This document shows positions 1 to 7,447 of a stretch of 21,206 bases of DNA, in pieces (position 1 is the first letter of the stretch; each line of letters begins with the position of its first letter). A model generated the notes under the pieces. The model did not search any database, was not told the origin of the DNA, and worked only from the letters and a program-made list of their open reading frames with translations. This DNA comes from Planctomycetales bacterium (GTDB taxonomy: Bacteria; Planctomycetota; Planctomycetia; Pirellulales; Thermoguttaceae), in contig SKOZ01000054.1 of NCBI GenBank assembly GCA_007119795.1, positions 1 to 21,206 on the forward strand, read 5' to 3'. The position numbers and the translations under genes were made by a program.

Positions 1-922
1 GTTCGTCGAAGGTGGAACTGACCACCTCGCAGTTCTTCCCCTTGACCTGCCGCTCCATGTCGGTGACCTCCTCGGGCCGCTCGTCGATGAGGAGCATGAA
101 GACGTAGAGGTGCGGGTAGTTGGTCAGGGCGGCCTTGGCCATCTTCTGCAGGAGGATCGTCTTCCCCGCCCGCGGCGGGCTGACGATCAGCCCCCGCTGC
201 CCGAACCCCACCGGGACAATGAGGTCGACGACGCGCATGGAGAGCTCGTCGGGGGTGGTCTCCAGGCAGAGGCGCGCGTCGGGGTGCAGGGGCGTGAGGT
301 CGTCGAAGACGATCTTCTGGCTGGCGAGGTTCGGATCGTGGAAGTTGATCGCTTCGACGCGCAAGAGCGCGAAGTAGCGCTCGTTCTCCTTGGGGGGCCG
401 GATCTGCCCGGAGACGGTGGCCCCGGTCTTCAGGCCGAAGCGGCGGATCTGGCTGGGAGAGACGTAGATGTCGTCGGGGCAGGAGAGATAATGGTAGTCG
501 GGGCTGCGAAGGAAGCCGAAGCCGTCGGGCAGGACCTCGAGCGTCCCCTCGCCGAACATCAGGCCGTTGAGCTTCACGCGCTCCTTGAGGAGGCGGAAGA
601 TCAAGTCCTGCTTCTTCATGCCCATGTAGTCGGTGAGGTTCTCCTTGCGGGCCTCCTCGATGAGCTCGGTCATGGACATCCGCTGCAGCCGGGCGATGTG
701 GATGTCGTTCGACTTCTTGATCCGTTCGTAGCGCTCGTCCGGTTCGCCGTCGAGCAAGTGGGGCCGGTCGGCGAGCTCTTCGGCCAGGGAGAGGGGATCG
801 TCGACGTCGCTCAGGAGTCCGCCGTCGCCTGAGGAGGACACCGCGTCGGTGCCCTGCGGAGGGCGGGGACCTCGCGACCGGGAGAGGGGACGGGGTACCG
901 GCTTCGGGTCTTTGGCGGCCAT
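1..922 (-). CDS. rho: Transcription termination factor Rho, C-terminal part beyond window
   Basis: Hexameric RNA-dependent ATPase that ends transcription at C-rich unstructured RNA. Reading the minus strand from ATG at 922 gives 307 residues before the edge. Residues 1-80 form an acidic, low-complexity N-terminal extension absent from E. coli Rho. The Rho_N helical part follows at about 82-118, and the cold-shock-like RNA-binding domain with [16 protein letters not shown] at about 125-195. The ATPase core has Walker A SPPRAGKT at 248-255 (catalytic Lys254). The readable part stops at STFDE, so about 110 codons are missing. The extension shifts the Walker Lys about 70 residues from its E. coli position. 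A GGAG lies about 13 bases before the ATG, a weak ribosome site. coaE is upstream on the same strand, and the gap between them may be an autoregulatory leader. Identity is certain; the exact start is less so. Confidence 0.95.
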   Translation of the reverse strand, partial: MAAKDPKPVPRPLSRSRGPRPPQGTDAVSSSGDGGLLSDVDDPLSLAEELADRPHLLDGEPDERYERIKKSNDIHIARLQRMSMTELIEEARKENLTDYMGMKKQDLIFRLLKERVKLNGLMFGEGTLEVLPDGFGFLRSPDYHYLSCPDDIYVSPSQIRRFGLKTGATVSGQIRPPKENERYFALLRVEAINFHDPNLASQKIVFDDLTPLHPDARLCLETTPDELSMRVVDLIVPVGFGQRGLIVSPPRAGKTILLQKMAKAALTNYPHLYVFMLLIDERPEEVTDMERQVKGKNCEVVSSTFDE

Positions 923-1243
923 GAAATCACGAGCTCCGGAACGGGATTCGGTGCCGGCACGCGGAAGGGGCCGGCGGCGGGACATCCGAAAAGCTGGAGG
1001 AGGTCGGCCCCCTCCCCGGGCTGAGCGCAGGCCAGCCGCGGGAAATCCGCGGTTCTGCGGCAGGCGAGCCGACCGATCGAAGGCAGGGGGATCAAAAGGC
1101 GGCCCATACGGGTCGCCTGGGGACGGGAAAGTTTAGGACGGGACTACGGTATTGCAGGTTTGCGGGGGCGCCGCGGCAAGCGACCCGGACAGGAGGTAGC
1201 AGGCTGGCGATTCTCGCCGTCTTTCCCCAGCAGCCCAAACGGC
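923..1243. other. Intergenic gap between coaE and rho
   Basis: About 320 bases with no convincing gene; the long frames here are GC-rich shadows. On the minus strand it would be the rho leader. It holds a C-rich, G-poor stretch (listed separately). A short hairpin has arms CCGCGG at 1036-1041 and 1047-1052 around a 5-base loop. A 7-base inverted repeat, GGGGCCG at 967-973 and CGGCCCC at 1005-1011, encloses about 31 bases. A small GGCGA/TCGCC hairpin sits just downstream of coaE at 1206-1218, but has no U-tract in the direction of coaE transcription. No clear -35/-10 pair for a separate rho promoter was found, so rho may be co-transcribed with coaE. Confidence 0.6.
1119..1167 (-). promoter_or_regulatory. 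rho: C-rich, G-poor stretch in rho leader (rut-like candidate)
   Basis: By hand count the minus-strand transcript has 23 C and 6 G in 49 bases, with repeated YC dinucleotides and little self-pairing. This is the composition Rho binds. In E. coli, rho is autoregulated by Rho-dependent attenuation in its leader, so a rut-like tract about 200 bases before rho suggests the same logic here. This is inference from composition; no endpoint or rut consensus can be shown. Confidence 0.35.
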
Positions 1244-1843
1244 CTAACCGGCCAGATCACGCCACAATCGTTCTACCTGGGCACGCGTTTCGGTGATCGA
1301 CCCGGAGTTGTCTATCACGAAGTCGGCTCGCTGGCGCTTCTGCTCGAGTGGCCACTGGACCGCCTCGCGGAGGGCTAGCTCCCTCGCGTCCCAGCCGCGC
1401 GCCCGAGCCCGCTCGGCGCGGAGGGCGCGCGGGGAATCGACGAAGATCAGGACATTACACAATCTATCCCAACCGACCTCCAAAAGCAACGCCGCATCGA
1501 GCACCGCCGCCGGGCGGCGCGCCGCCGCCAGTTGCTTCAACTGCTTCCGGAACCGCCGCTCGACCCGCGGGTGCACCAGGGCCTCGAGGAATCGCCGGTC
1601 ACCCGGCCCCTCTTCAGAAGGGCTGAAGACAATCTCCGCCACGGCGGCTCGGTCCACGCGGCCGCCGGCATCGAAGACACCATCGCCCCAACGGGCCCGG
1701 ATCGCCACCTCGACATCCGGGTCGCGGAGGGCCTCGTGGGCCGCCTGATCGGCATCGAAGACCACGGCGCCCAACGCGGCCAAATGGTGGGCCACCAAGC
1801 TCTTACCGCTGCTGACGCCCCCCAAGAGGCCCAGGACTTGCAT
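1244..1843 (-). CDS. coaE: Dephospho-CoA kinase
   Basis: Last step of coenzyme A synthesis: ATP-dependent phosphorylation of the 3'-hydroxyl of dephospho-CoA in the cytosol. The 199-residue protein has the family's usual length. It opens MQVLGLLGGVSSGKS, a Walker A with Lys14, then DADQ at about 30-33, the acidic site expected after the first helix in this family. Further along are LVHPRVERRF and an IFVDSPRALRAERARARG segment typical of the lid and substrate region. The frame is open upstream to 1897, but ATG at 1843 starts exactly at the conserved first strand and has GGAG 11 bases before it. A good promoter candidate lies about 45-70 bases upstream. rho follows on the same strand. The Ser-Ser in GGVSSGKS replaces the more common G-[IS]-GSGKS but keeps the Gly-Lys-Ser. 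Confidence 0.93.
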   Translation of the reverse strand: MQVLGLLGGVSSGKSLVAHHLAALGAVVFDADQAAHEALRDPDVEVAIRARWGDGVFDAGGRVDRAAVAEIVFSPSEEGPGDRRFLEALVHPRVERRFRKQLKQLAAARRPAAVLDAALLLEVGWDRLCNVLIFVDSPRALRAERARARGWDARELALREAVQWPLEQKRQRADFVIDNSGSITETRAQVERLWRDLAG

Positions 1844-1885
1844 TCCGGCCGGGCTCCATCGACTGAGGTACGGCTTCGTCGGCCC

Positions 1886-1913
1886 ATTATGATCCAACGC
1901 TTGCCTGCATCAA
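1886..1913 (-). promoter_or_regulatory. coaE: Sigma70-like promoter candidate for coaE
   Basis: On the minus strand TTGATG (1913-1908) and CATAAT (1891-1886) are separated by 16 bases. Each is a one- or two-base departure from TTGACA/TATAAT. The start point would fall near 1879, leaving a leader of about 36 bases before the coaE ATG at 1843. The placement supports both the promoter and the chosen start. Confidence 0.5.
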
Positions 1914-1984
1914 GAGTCTTTCCGATCCGATATGGCCGGCCGCGCCGGAGCAGTTTGGGGAAATCACGACAATCCGGTGGGTGG

Positions 1985-2000
1985 CGGACCGGGAGGTCCG
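1985..2000. repeat. Short inverted repeat with GNRA-type loop
   Basis: CGGACC and GGTCCG flank GGGA, giving a 6-bp stem capped by a GNRA tetraloop if transcribed on the plus strand. It lies 55 bases before the longer hairpin in the same gap, so both may belong to one structured RNA. Alone it is weak evidence in GC-rich DNA. Confidence 0.35.
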
Positions 2001-2055
2001 GCCTGCGGAGGTACTTCGTTCGGACGGCGTTCGCTTTCGGAGAACCACGGTGTCC

Positions 2056-2090
2056 CACGGGAATTCGTTTGGTGCGAGCGGATTCCCGTG
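2056..2090 (+). repeat. Long hairpin in coaE/hdrC gap
   Basis: Perfect 9-base arms CACGGGAAT (2056-2064) and ATTCCCGTG (2082-2090). Inside them pairing continues through U2065-G2081, C2066-G2080, G2067-C2079, U2068-G2078, U2069-A2077, U2070-G2076 and G2071-C2075, leaving a 3-base loop. The result is a 16-bp stem using three G-U pairs. These pairs exist only in the plus-strand transcript and become A-C mismatches on the minus strand. No U-tract follows, so it is not a standard terminator. It could be an operator dyad for the hdr operon or part of an RNA leader or small RNA. Confidence 0.55.
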
Positions 2091-2143
2091 AGGCAGCGCG
2101 CTCGCGCCGGTGTGGCCCAAGCACCGCAATGAAGACGCAAGCC

Positions 2144-2156
2144 TTTATATAACAAT
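2144..2156 (+). promoter_or_regulatory. hdrC: AT-rich promoter-like island upstream of hdrC
   Basis: TTTATATAACAAT is the most A+T-rich stretch of this gap and contains TATAAC at 2148-2153, a fair -10. No good -35 lies 16-18 bases upstream, so an activator or another sigma factor would be needed. CGCAA (2136-2140) and TTGCG (2160-2164) flank it as a 5-base inverted repeat. Transcription from here would give a leader of about 150 bases to hdrC. Confidence 0.3.
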
Positions 2157-2309
2157 AGTTTGCGCACTTACTTGGGCGATTGAGCCGTGCGTGGCACGCG
2201 CTTTGCTGTTACGGTGGCTCGCCATTCGCCGCGGGGCGGCTGTTCGAGGCCGACGCGGCAGAGGACCCGTCGAAAGATGGCGCCCCCGGGCGGCGCCGGA
2301 GGAGACTTC

Positions 2310-2882
2310 ATGATAACGAATCACACGACACAGCGTGGCTCCAAGTTCTTACACGAGGTGATCAACGCCACGCCCGGGGGGGAGCAGCTCGTCCACTGCC
2401 TGCAGTGCGGCAGTTGCGGCGGCTCCTGTCCCAACGGCGCGGACATGGAGCACACGCCGCGGACCATCTTCGCCATGATCCACGCCGACCAGCGGGACGC
2501 GGTGCTCACGGCGAACACCATGTGGTGCTGCGTCTCCTGCTACTTCTGCACCACGCGCTGTCCGCAGAACATCCCCATCACCGAGGTCATGTACGCGCTG
2601 AAGCGGCTGGCCATTGCCGGGGGGAAGGCCCGCAACACCGATGCGCCGGCCTTGGCCAAGACCTTCACCGACCTCTTGGACCGCTACGGGCGGAGCTTCG
2701 AGCTGGGTCTGGCCAGCCGCTACTACCTCTTTAACAAACCCTTCGCCATGCTCAAGATGGGGCCCTTGGGGCTCTCCATGTTCAGCCGCGGGCGGATGGC
2801 GCTGACGCCCACGAAGATCAAGCGGGTGGACCAGCTTCAGGCGATCATCAAAAAGGCCCGCGAACTGGGAGGTGCCTCGTGA
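2310..2882 (+). CDS. hdrC: Heterodisulfide reductase subunit C (HdrC-type, two 4Fe-4S)
   Basis: Iron-sulfur protein that in methanogens carries electrons from HdrA to the catalytic subunit HdrB. The 190-residue product has two ferredoxin motifs: C30-x2-C33-x2-C36-x3-C40-P, and C74-x2-C77-x2-C80-x3-C84-P preceded by an extra Cys73. The length matches HdrC proteins. No signal peptide or membrane segment is seen, so this is the soluble HdrC and not the HdrDE/DsrK membrane type. ATG 2310 is preceded by GGAGGAG at 2298-2304, a strong ribosome site; the frame is open further upstream but has nothing conserved there. The stop overlaps the GTG start of hdrB (GTGA), so the two are translationally coupled. 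First gene of a six-gene unit. Confidence 0.93.
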   Translation: MITNHTTQRGSKFLHEVINATPGGEQLVHCLQCGSCGGSCPNGADMEHTPRTIFAMIHADQRDAVLTANTMWCCVSCYFCTTRCPQNIPITEVMYALKRLAIAGGKARNTDAPALAKTFTDLLDRYGRSFELGLASRYYLFNKPFAMLKMGPLGLSMFSRGRMALTPTKIKRVDQLQAIIKKARELGGAS

Positions 2883-3769
2883 AATATGCTTACTACCCCG
2901 GTTGCTCGCTGGAGTGCAGCAGCGCCGCGTACGACGTCTCCGTGCGTGCCGTTGCCGACCTTTTGGGCATCAAGCTCATGGAGATCGACGACTGGAACTG
3001 CTGCGGGGCCACCGAGTACTTCTCGCAGGACGAGCTCACGGCCTCGGCCGTGGTGGCGAGGAACCTGGCCCTGGTCGAGCCCCAGCTCACGCAAGTGGTG
3101 GCCCCCTGCGCGGCCTGCTACCTGAACCTGGCGAAGACCGACCGGCTAATGGCCGAGCACCCGGAGATGAACCAGAAGATCAACCAGTGCCTGGCCGCCG
3201 GGGGATTGAACTACACGCCGGGGCGGGTCCGCGTGCGGCACCTGCTCGACGTCATCTTCACGGACCTCGGCGAGACCGCCGTCCGCGACAAGGTGGTCAA
3301 GCCGCTCACCGGCCTGCGGATCGCCCCCTATTACGGGTGCCAGGTCGTGCGTCCCCTGAAGGGCGTCGACAACACCGAGTACCCCATGCAGATGGACGAG
3401 CTCTTCCAGTGGCTCGGCGCCGAGGTGGTCGACTACCCGGTGAAGGCGCACTGCTGCGGCGGCCACATGACGCAGATCAGCGAGCCGGCCGCCTTCGAGC
3501 TCATCCGCCGCCTGCTGCAGAGCGCCGAGGAGTACAAGGCCGACATGATCCTCTGCATGTGCCCGATGTGCCAGCTCAACCTCGACGCCTACCAGAGCCG
3601 CGTCAACGGCCACTTCGGCACGAGCTTCAAGCTGCCGATCGTCTTCTTCACCCAGATGGTGGGGATCGCCTTCGGCATCGACCCGAAGAAGCTGGGCTTC
3701 GGCAAGGAGATCGTCTCCGCCGAGGGCGTGCTCAAGGCGAAGCTCGCCGCCGCGCCGGCGGGGACGTAA
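2879..3769 (+). CDS. hdrB: Heterodisulfide reductase subunit B (HdrB-type, two CCG domains)
   Basis: Catalytic disulfide-reducing subunit in methanogenic Hdr, where two CCG domains bind non-cubane iron-sulfur clusters that split CoM-S-S-CoB. The 296-residue protein keeps both sets. Domain 1 has Cys9, Cys41-Cys42-Gly and C77-x2-C80 (APCAACY). Domain 2 has Cys154 (YYGCQ), Cys192-Cys193-Gly and C228-x2-C231 (CPMC). Nothing is missing, so an active enzyme is expected. Start is GTG 2879, overlapping the hdrC stop by four bases, with GGGAGG about 8 bases upstream. Its acceptor in a bacterium is not known from sequence. CoM-S-S-CoB would be surprising, and another disulfide or a protein partner is possible. 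Confidence 0.93.
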   Translation: MKYAYYPGCSLECSSAAYDVSVRAVADLLGIKLMEIDDWNCCGATEYFSQDELTASAVVARNLALVEPQLTQVVAPCAACYLNLAKTDRLMAEHPEMNQKINQCLAAGGLNYTPGRVRVRHLLDVIFTDLGETAVRDKVVKPLTGLRIAPYYGCQVVRPLKGVDNTEYPMQMDELFQWLGAEVVDYPVKAHCCGGHMTQISEPAAFELIRRLLQSAEEYKADMILCMCPMCQLNLDAYQSRVNGHFGTSFKLPIVFFTQMVGIAFGIDPKKLGFGKEIVSAEGVLKAKLAAAPAGT

Positions 3770-3896
3770 GAGGAGCGGGGCGAGGGGCGAACGGGAAGGT
3801 GGATCGAGTACGGCGAGCCACGCGCGGATTACTACCCGAGAGAAACACCACGCGCCGCCGGCGGCGGTGCCTTACGCATCATCGGGAGGTCGACAA
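3770..3896. other. hdrB-hdrA spacer
   Basis: 127 bases, long compared with the other junctions of this operon. It contains a perfect 14-base palindrome, CGCCGCCGGCGGCG, at 3853-3866 and the hdrA ribosome site GGGAGG at 3884-3889. No promoter pair or terminator with a U-tract is seen. The palindrome has no loop bases and is easily produced by chance in GC-rich DNA. Confidence 0.4.
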
Positions 3897-5900
3897 ATGG
3901 CCGAGAAGGTCGGCGTTTACGTATGTCACTGCGGCAGCAACATTGCCGGCATGGTCGACGTGGAAGAGGTCGCCCGGTGGGCCGGCGAGAACCTCAAGGA
4001 CGTGGCCGTCGCCAAGGACTACAAGTTCATGTGCTCCTCGCTCGGTCAGGCGATGATCGAGGAGGACATCAAGAACGAGGGGCTCTCGCGGGTGGTGGTG
4101 GCCGCCTGCTCCCCCCACCTGCACGAGAAGACGTTCCGCCGCGCCTGCCAGAACGCCGGCTTGAACCCCTACCTCTGCCAGATGACGAACATCCGCGAGC
4201 ACGTCTCCTGGGTGTCGTCGGACCGGGAGAAGGCCACCGTCAAGGCCAAGTCCCTGGTCTCGGCGGCCGCCGAGCGCGTCAAGCTCCAGGAGCCGCTGGA
4301 GCCGATGTTCGTGAAGGTCAATCCCGCCACCCTCGTCGTGGGCGGCGGCATCGCCGGCCTGCAGGCCACTTTGGAACTGGCCGACGCGGGCTACCCGGTC
4401 TACCTCGTCGAGCGCGAGCCGAGCATCGGCGGCCACATGGCCCAGTTCGACAAGACCTTCCCCACCCTCGACTGCTCGGCGTGCATCCTCACGCCCAAGA
4501 TGTCCGAGGTCGGCCAGCACGAGAACGTCACCATGCTGACCTACTCGGAGCTCGAGGAGGTCAGCGGCTCGGTGGGCGACTTCAAGGCGAAAATCCGCAA
4601 GAAGGCCCGCTACGTCGACTACGACAAGTGCACCGGCTGCGGCGTCTGCGTCGACAAGTGCCCCCGCAAGGTCATCGACGACGTCTTCGAGGCGGGGATG
4701 GGCTACCGCAAGGCGATCTACTCCCCCTTCCCCCAGGCGGTCCCCCGCGTCCCCGTGATCGACACCGCCAACTGCACCTACTTCGAGCGCGGCAAGTGCA
4801 AGGTCTGCCAGAAGATCTGCCCCACCGACGCCGTCGATTACGAGCAAGAGGACGAGATCGTCGAGGTCGAGGTGGGGAACATCATCATCGCCACCGGCTG
4901 GAAGCTCTTCGACGCCAAGCGGATTCCCCAGTACGGCTCCGGCCGCCTGGCCAACGTCTACACGAACCTCGAGTTCGAGCGGCTCACGAACGCCGCCGGC
5001 CCCACGGGGGGCAAGGTCGTCCTCCGCGACGGCAAGACCGTCCCCCGCAGCGTGGCCATCATCCACTGCGTGGGCAGCCGGGACGCGAACTTCAATCAGC
5101 ACTGCTCGGCCGTCTGCTGCATGGCCGCTCTGAAGTTCGGCCACCTGGTGATGGAGAAGACCGACGCCGACGTCTACTCCTTCTACATCGACATGCGGAC
5201 CAATCAGAAGGAATACGAGGAGTTCTACCAGCGGCTCCTCGCCGAGGGGATGCGCTTCTTCCGCGGCAAGGTGGCCGAGGTCACCGACGCCGCCCGCCTC
5301 CCTTCCGAGCAGGGCAAGCTCATTGTCCAGTACGAAGACACCCTCATCGGCAAGCAGCAGCGGCTGCCCGTCGACATGGTGATCCTCATGGGGGCCATCG
5401 AGCCCCAGGCCGACGCCAAGGAGCTGGGGCTGAAGTGCGGCATCTCCTGCAGCATGGCCGGCTGGTACACGGAGCGGCACCCCAAGCTCGACCCCGTGGC
5501 CACCATGACCGACGGCGTCTTCGTCGCCGGGGCCTGCCAGGGGGCCAAGGACATCCCCGCCTCCGTCGCCCAGGCGGCGGCCGCCTCGGCGCGGGTGGCG
5601 GGGATGATCAGCCGCGGCGAGGTGATGATCGAACCCATCGTCGCCACCATCGACGAGGAGAACTGCTCGGGCTGCAAGATCTGCAACAACATGTGCCCTT
5701 ACAACGCCATCGAGTACCTCGAAGAGAAAGAGGTCAGCCACGTGATCACCGCGCTCTGCAAGGGCTGCGGCACCTGCGTGGCCGCCTGCCCGGCGGGCGT
5801 GATCAGCGGGGCCCACTTCAACAACCGGCAAATCCTCGCCGAGATCGAGGGGGCCCTCTGGGACGCCGTTCCCCGGAAGGGCGAGGCCGTTTCCGTCTAG
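3897..5900 (+). CDS. hdrA: Heterodisulfide reductase subunit A (HdrA-type, FAD electron-bifurcating)
   Basis: Flavoprotein at the centre of the complex. In methanogens its FAD splits hydride electrons between ferredoxin and the HdrCB branch. The 667-residue product has the family's usual length and order. The N-terminal iron-sulfur domain carries VCHCGSN at 9-15. The FAD Rossmann motif is VVGGGIAG at 147-154, followed by LDCSACILTPKM at 191-202. An inserted ferredoxin domain has C245/248/251/255 and C293/301/304/308. Next come IHCVGSR at 389-395 and a C-terminal ferredoxin domain with C590/593/596/600 and C621/624/627/631. All cluster positions are Cys; there is no in-frame UGA suggesting selenocysteine. 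ATG 3897 is set by GGGAGG seven bases upstream. The frame is open to 3867, but that extra stretch is the GC-rich spacer. mvhD follows after 20 bases. Confidence 0.95.
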   Translation: MAEKVGVYVCHCGSNIAGMVDVEEVARWAGENLKDVAVAKDYKFMCSSLGQAMIEEDIKNEGLSRVVVAACSPHLHEKTFRRACQNAGLNPYLCQMTNIREHVSWVSSDREKATVKAKSLVSAAAERVKLQEPLEPMFVKVNPATLVVGGGIAGLQATLELADAGYPVYLVEREPSIGGHMAQFDKTFPTLDCSACILTPKMSEVGQHENVTMLTYSELEEVSGSVGDFKAKIRKKARYVDYDKCTGCGVCVDKCPRKVIDDVFEAGMGYRKAIYSPFPQAVPRVPVIDTANCTYFERGKCKVCQKICPTDAVDYEQEDEIVEVEVGNIIIATGWKLFDAKRIPQYGSGRLANVYTNLEFERLTNAAGPTGGKVVLRDGKTVPRSVAIIHCVGSRDANFNQHCSAVCCMAALKFGHLVMEKTDADVYSFYIDMRTNQKEYEEFYQRLLAEGMRFFRGKVAEVTDAARLPSEQGKLIVQYEDTLIGKQQRLPVDMVILMGAIEPQADAKELGLKCGISCSMAGWYTERHPKLDPVATMTDGVFVAGACQGAKDIPASVAQAAAASARVAGMISRGEVMIEPIVATIDEENCSGCKICNNMCPYNAIEYLEEKEVSHVITALCKGCGTCVAACPAGVISGAHFNNRQILAEIEGALWDAVPRKGEAVSV

Positions 5901-5920
5901 CGCGTTTCGGAGCATGATCG

Positions 5921-6415
5921 ATGAGCACAACTTCTTTCGAGCCCAAAATCGTCGGCTTCCTCTGCAACTGGTGCTCCTACCGGGCCGCCGACACCGCCGG
6001 CCTGGCGCGGATGCACTACCCGCCCAACGTGCGGATCGTGCGCGTGATGTGCAGCGGCCGGGTCGACCCCCTCTTCGTCCTCAAGGCCCTCTCCCTGGGC
6101 GCCGACGGGGTCATGCTCGCCGGCTGCCATCCCGGCGAGTGCCACTACATCGAGCAGAACTACAAGACCATCCGCCGCTACGCCATGCTCCGGCAGACGC
6201 TCCTCGCCATGGGACTGGAGCCGCAGCGGCTGCGGCTGGTCTGGGCCTCGGCCGCCGAGGGGAACATCCTCGCCGAGGAGATCGGCAAGTTCGTCGAGGA
6301 GGTCCGCCAGCTCGGGCCCCTCGACTGGCCGGCCAACTGGGAGACCGACCCGGACCGCCTGGCCGCCGTGGAAGAGATCGCCAAGGAACACGCCGAAGTG
6401 ATGGAGGTCAAGTAG
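5921..6415 (+). CDS. mvhD: Hydrogenase iron-sulfur subunit delta (MvhD)
   Basis: Small [2Fe-2S] protein that bridges an [NiFe] hydrogenase, or in other organisms formate dehydrogenase, to HdrA. At 164 residues it has the usual length. The conserved cysteines are Cys15 and Cys18 (FLCNWCSY), Cys44 (VMCSGR), and Cys69 and Cys74 (AGCHPGECHY). The ATG at 5921 has GGAG about 7-10 bases upstream and lies 20 bases past the hdrA stop. Its TAG is directly followed by the ATG of the next gene with no spacing. Because it sits between hdrA and the hydrogenase genes, it is expected to make the physical link between the two modules. In some lineages MvhD is fused to HdrA; here it is separate. Confidence 0.94.
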   Translation: MSTTSFEPKIVGFLCNWCSYRAADTAGLARMHYPPNVRIVRVMCSGRVDPLFVLKALSLGADGVMLAGCHPGECHYIEQNYKTIRRYAMLRQTLLAMGLEPQRLRLVWASAAEGNILAEEIGKFVEEVRQLGPLDWPANWETDPDRLAAVEEIAKEHAEVMEVK

Positions 6416-7435
6416 ATGAGCGAGACCGCGACCACGACCAAGGGGAAGCTGGCCCTCTACTGGGCCGCCTCCTGCGGCGGCTGCGAGATCGCCGTGTTGG
6501 GGATCGACGCTAAGATCCTCGACGTGGCCGCCGCCTTCGACATCGTCTTCTGGCCCTGCGCCACCGACGGCAAGGTCCGCGACGTCGAGAAGATGGCCGA
6601 CGGCAGCATCGACGTCTGCCTCTTCAACGGCGGCATCCGCACCAGCGAGCAGGAGTACATGGCCCGCCTCATGCGGCGGAAGTCCAAGGTCCTGGTGGCC
6701 TTCGGCTCCTGCGCCCACGAGGGCTGCATCCCCGGCCTGGCCAACCTGAACACGCGCGAGGCGATCTTCGAGAACTCCTACGACGAGACCCCCTCGACGG
6801 AGAACCCGGACCGCGTCCGGCCCCAGGCCGAGACCGAGGTCCCCGAGGGGACGCTGCACCTGCCGGTCTTCTACGACACGGTGCGGACCCTCGATCAGAC
6901 GGTTCCCGTGGACTACTACCTTCCCGGCTGCCCCCCCGAGGCGGACCGCATCTGGGAGGCCATCACGGCGATCCTCGAGAACAAGCTCCCCGAGCCCGGC
7001 TCGGTGATCGGCGAGGACACCACCGTGTGCGACGTCTGCCCGCGGACGCGGAGCGAGAAGAAGATCAAGCGGTTCTACCGCACCTGGGAGATCATCCCCG
7101 ACGAGGAGACCTGCCTCTTGGAGCAGGGCCTGGTCTGCTGCGGGCTGGCGACCCGCGCCGGCTGCGGGGCCCTCTGCCCGCAGGTCAACTCGCCGTGCAT
7201 CGGCTGCTACGGTCCCAACGAGGGCGTCGAGGATTACGGGGCGCGGCTCATGAGCGCCCTCTCCTCGGTGATCGATTCCTCCGACCCGGAGGAGGTGGAG
7301 CGGATCATCCGCGAGGGGATCCCCGATCCCGTCGGCAGCTTCTACCGTTTCAGCCTGGCCCACAGTCTGCTCCGCCGCAACAAGCTCGATGCCGGCGGCA
7401 ACGGCGGTGCCGCATCGCCCGCCGCGTCGCAGTAG
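6416..7435 (+). CDS. mvhG: [NiFe] hydrogenase small subunit (MvhG-type)
   Basis: Electron-transfer subunit that takes electrons from the Ni-Fe centre. The 339-residue product starts without a Tat signal, fitting a cytosolic enzyme. Proximal-cluster ligands are Cys20 and Cys23 (ASCGGCE), Cys99 (GSCAHEGC) and Cys172 (PGCPPEADRIW). A second Cys-rich half carries Cys205/208 (VCDVCP), Cys233, Cys241/242, Cys250, Cys254 and Cys261/264 (PCIGCYGPNEG), enough for further 4Fe-4S clusters as in MvhG. The ATG abuts the mvhD stop, with GGAGG about 8 bases upstream inside the mvhD end. The last 15 residues are Ala/Gly-rich and look like a disordered tail. General databases may label it as a 20-kDa NADH-quinone oxidoreductase-like subunit, but the neighbours identify it. 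Confidence 0.93.
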   Translation: MSETATTTKGKLALYWAASCGGCEIAVLGIDAKILDVAAAFDIVFWPCATDGKVRDVEKMADGSIDVCLFNGGIRTSEQEYMARLMRRKSKVLVAFGSCAHEGCIPGLANLNTREAIFENSYDETPSTENPDRVRPQAETEVPEGTLHLPVFYDTVRTLDQTVPVDYYLPGCPPEADRIWEAITAILENKLPEPGSVIGEDTTVCDVCPRTRSEKKIKRFYRTWEIIPDEETCLLEQGLVCCGLATRAGCGALCPQVNSPCIGCYGPNEGVEDYGARLMSALSSVIDSSDPEEVERIIREGIPDPVGSFYRFSLAHSLLRRNKLDAGGNGGAASPAASQ

Positions 7436-7447
7436 GAGAACTCCACG

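Larger units (their letters stand above)
1844..2309. other. Divergent coaE/hdrC intergenic region
   Basis: 466 bases without a supportable gene; the overlapping open frames have no family features and no coherent start. It holds the coaE promoter candidate (1886-1913), a GNRA-type hairpin (1985-2000) and a long hairpin (2056-2090). An AT-rich island (2144-2156) is the only strongly A+T tract nearby. Just before the hdrC ribosome site, two copies of GGCGCC (2279-2284 and 2292-2297) could form a small leader hairpin. I could not match the stretch to SRP RNA, 6S RNA, RNase P RNA, tmRNA or a riboswitch class I know. Confidence 0.6.

Noticed and set aside
811..1136. Small open frames on both strands in the coaE-rho gap and at the rho start
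   Set aside because: No ribosome site at proper spacing, no homologous features, and they overlap the Rho N-terminus.
1955..2110. Possible SRP RNA, 6S RNA, RNase P RNA or riboswitch because of GGTCCGG-type sequence and hairpins
   Set aside because: The diagnostic conserved loops (for example GGAAGCAGCC of SRP RNA or the RNase P core) are absent; only generic hairpins remain.
3853..3866. Perfect 14-base palindrome in the hdrB-hdrA spacer
   Set aside because: About one such palindrome is expected by chance in a window this size, more in GC-rich DNA; no second copy near a promoter.
3897..5900. Selenocysteine in HdrA, as found in some archaeal and bacterial versions
   Set aside because: All expected cluster positions are Cys codons and no in-frame TGA occurs before the normal stop.
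3879..5930. Long minus-strand open frame opposite hdrA
   Set aside because: Mirror of hdrA codon bias; hdrA has all expected Cys and FAD motifs, while this frame has none.
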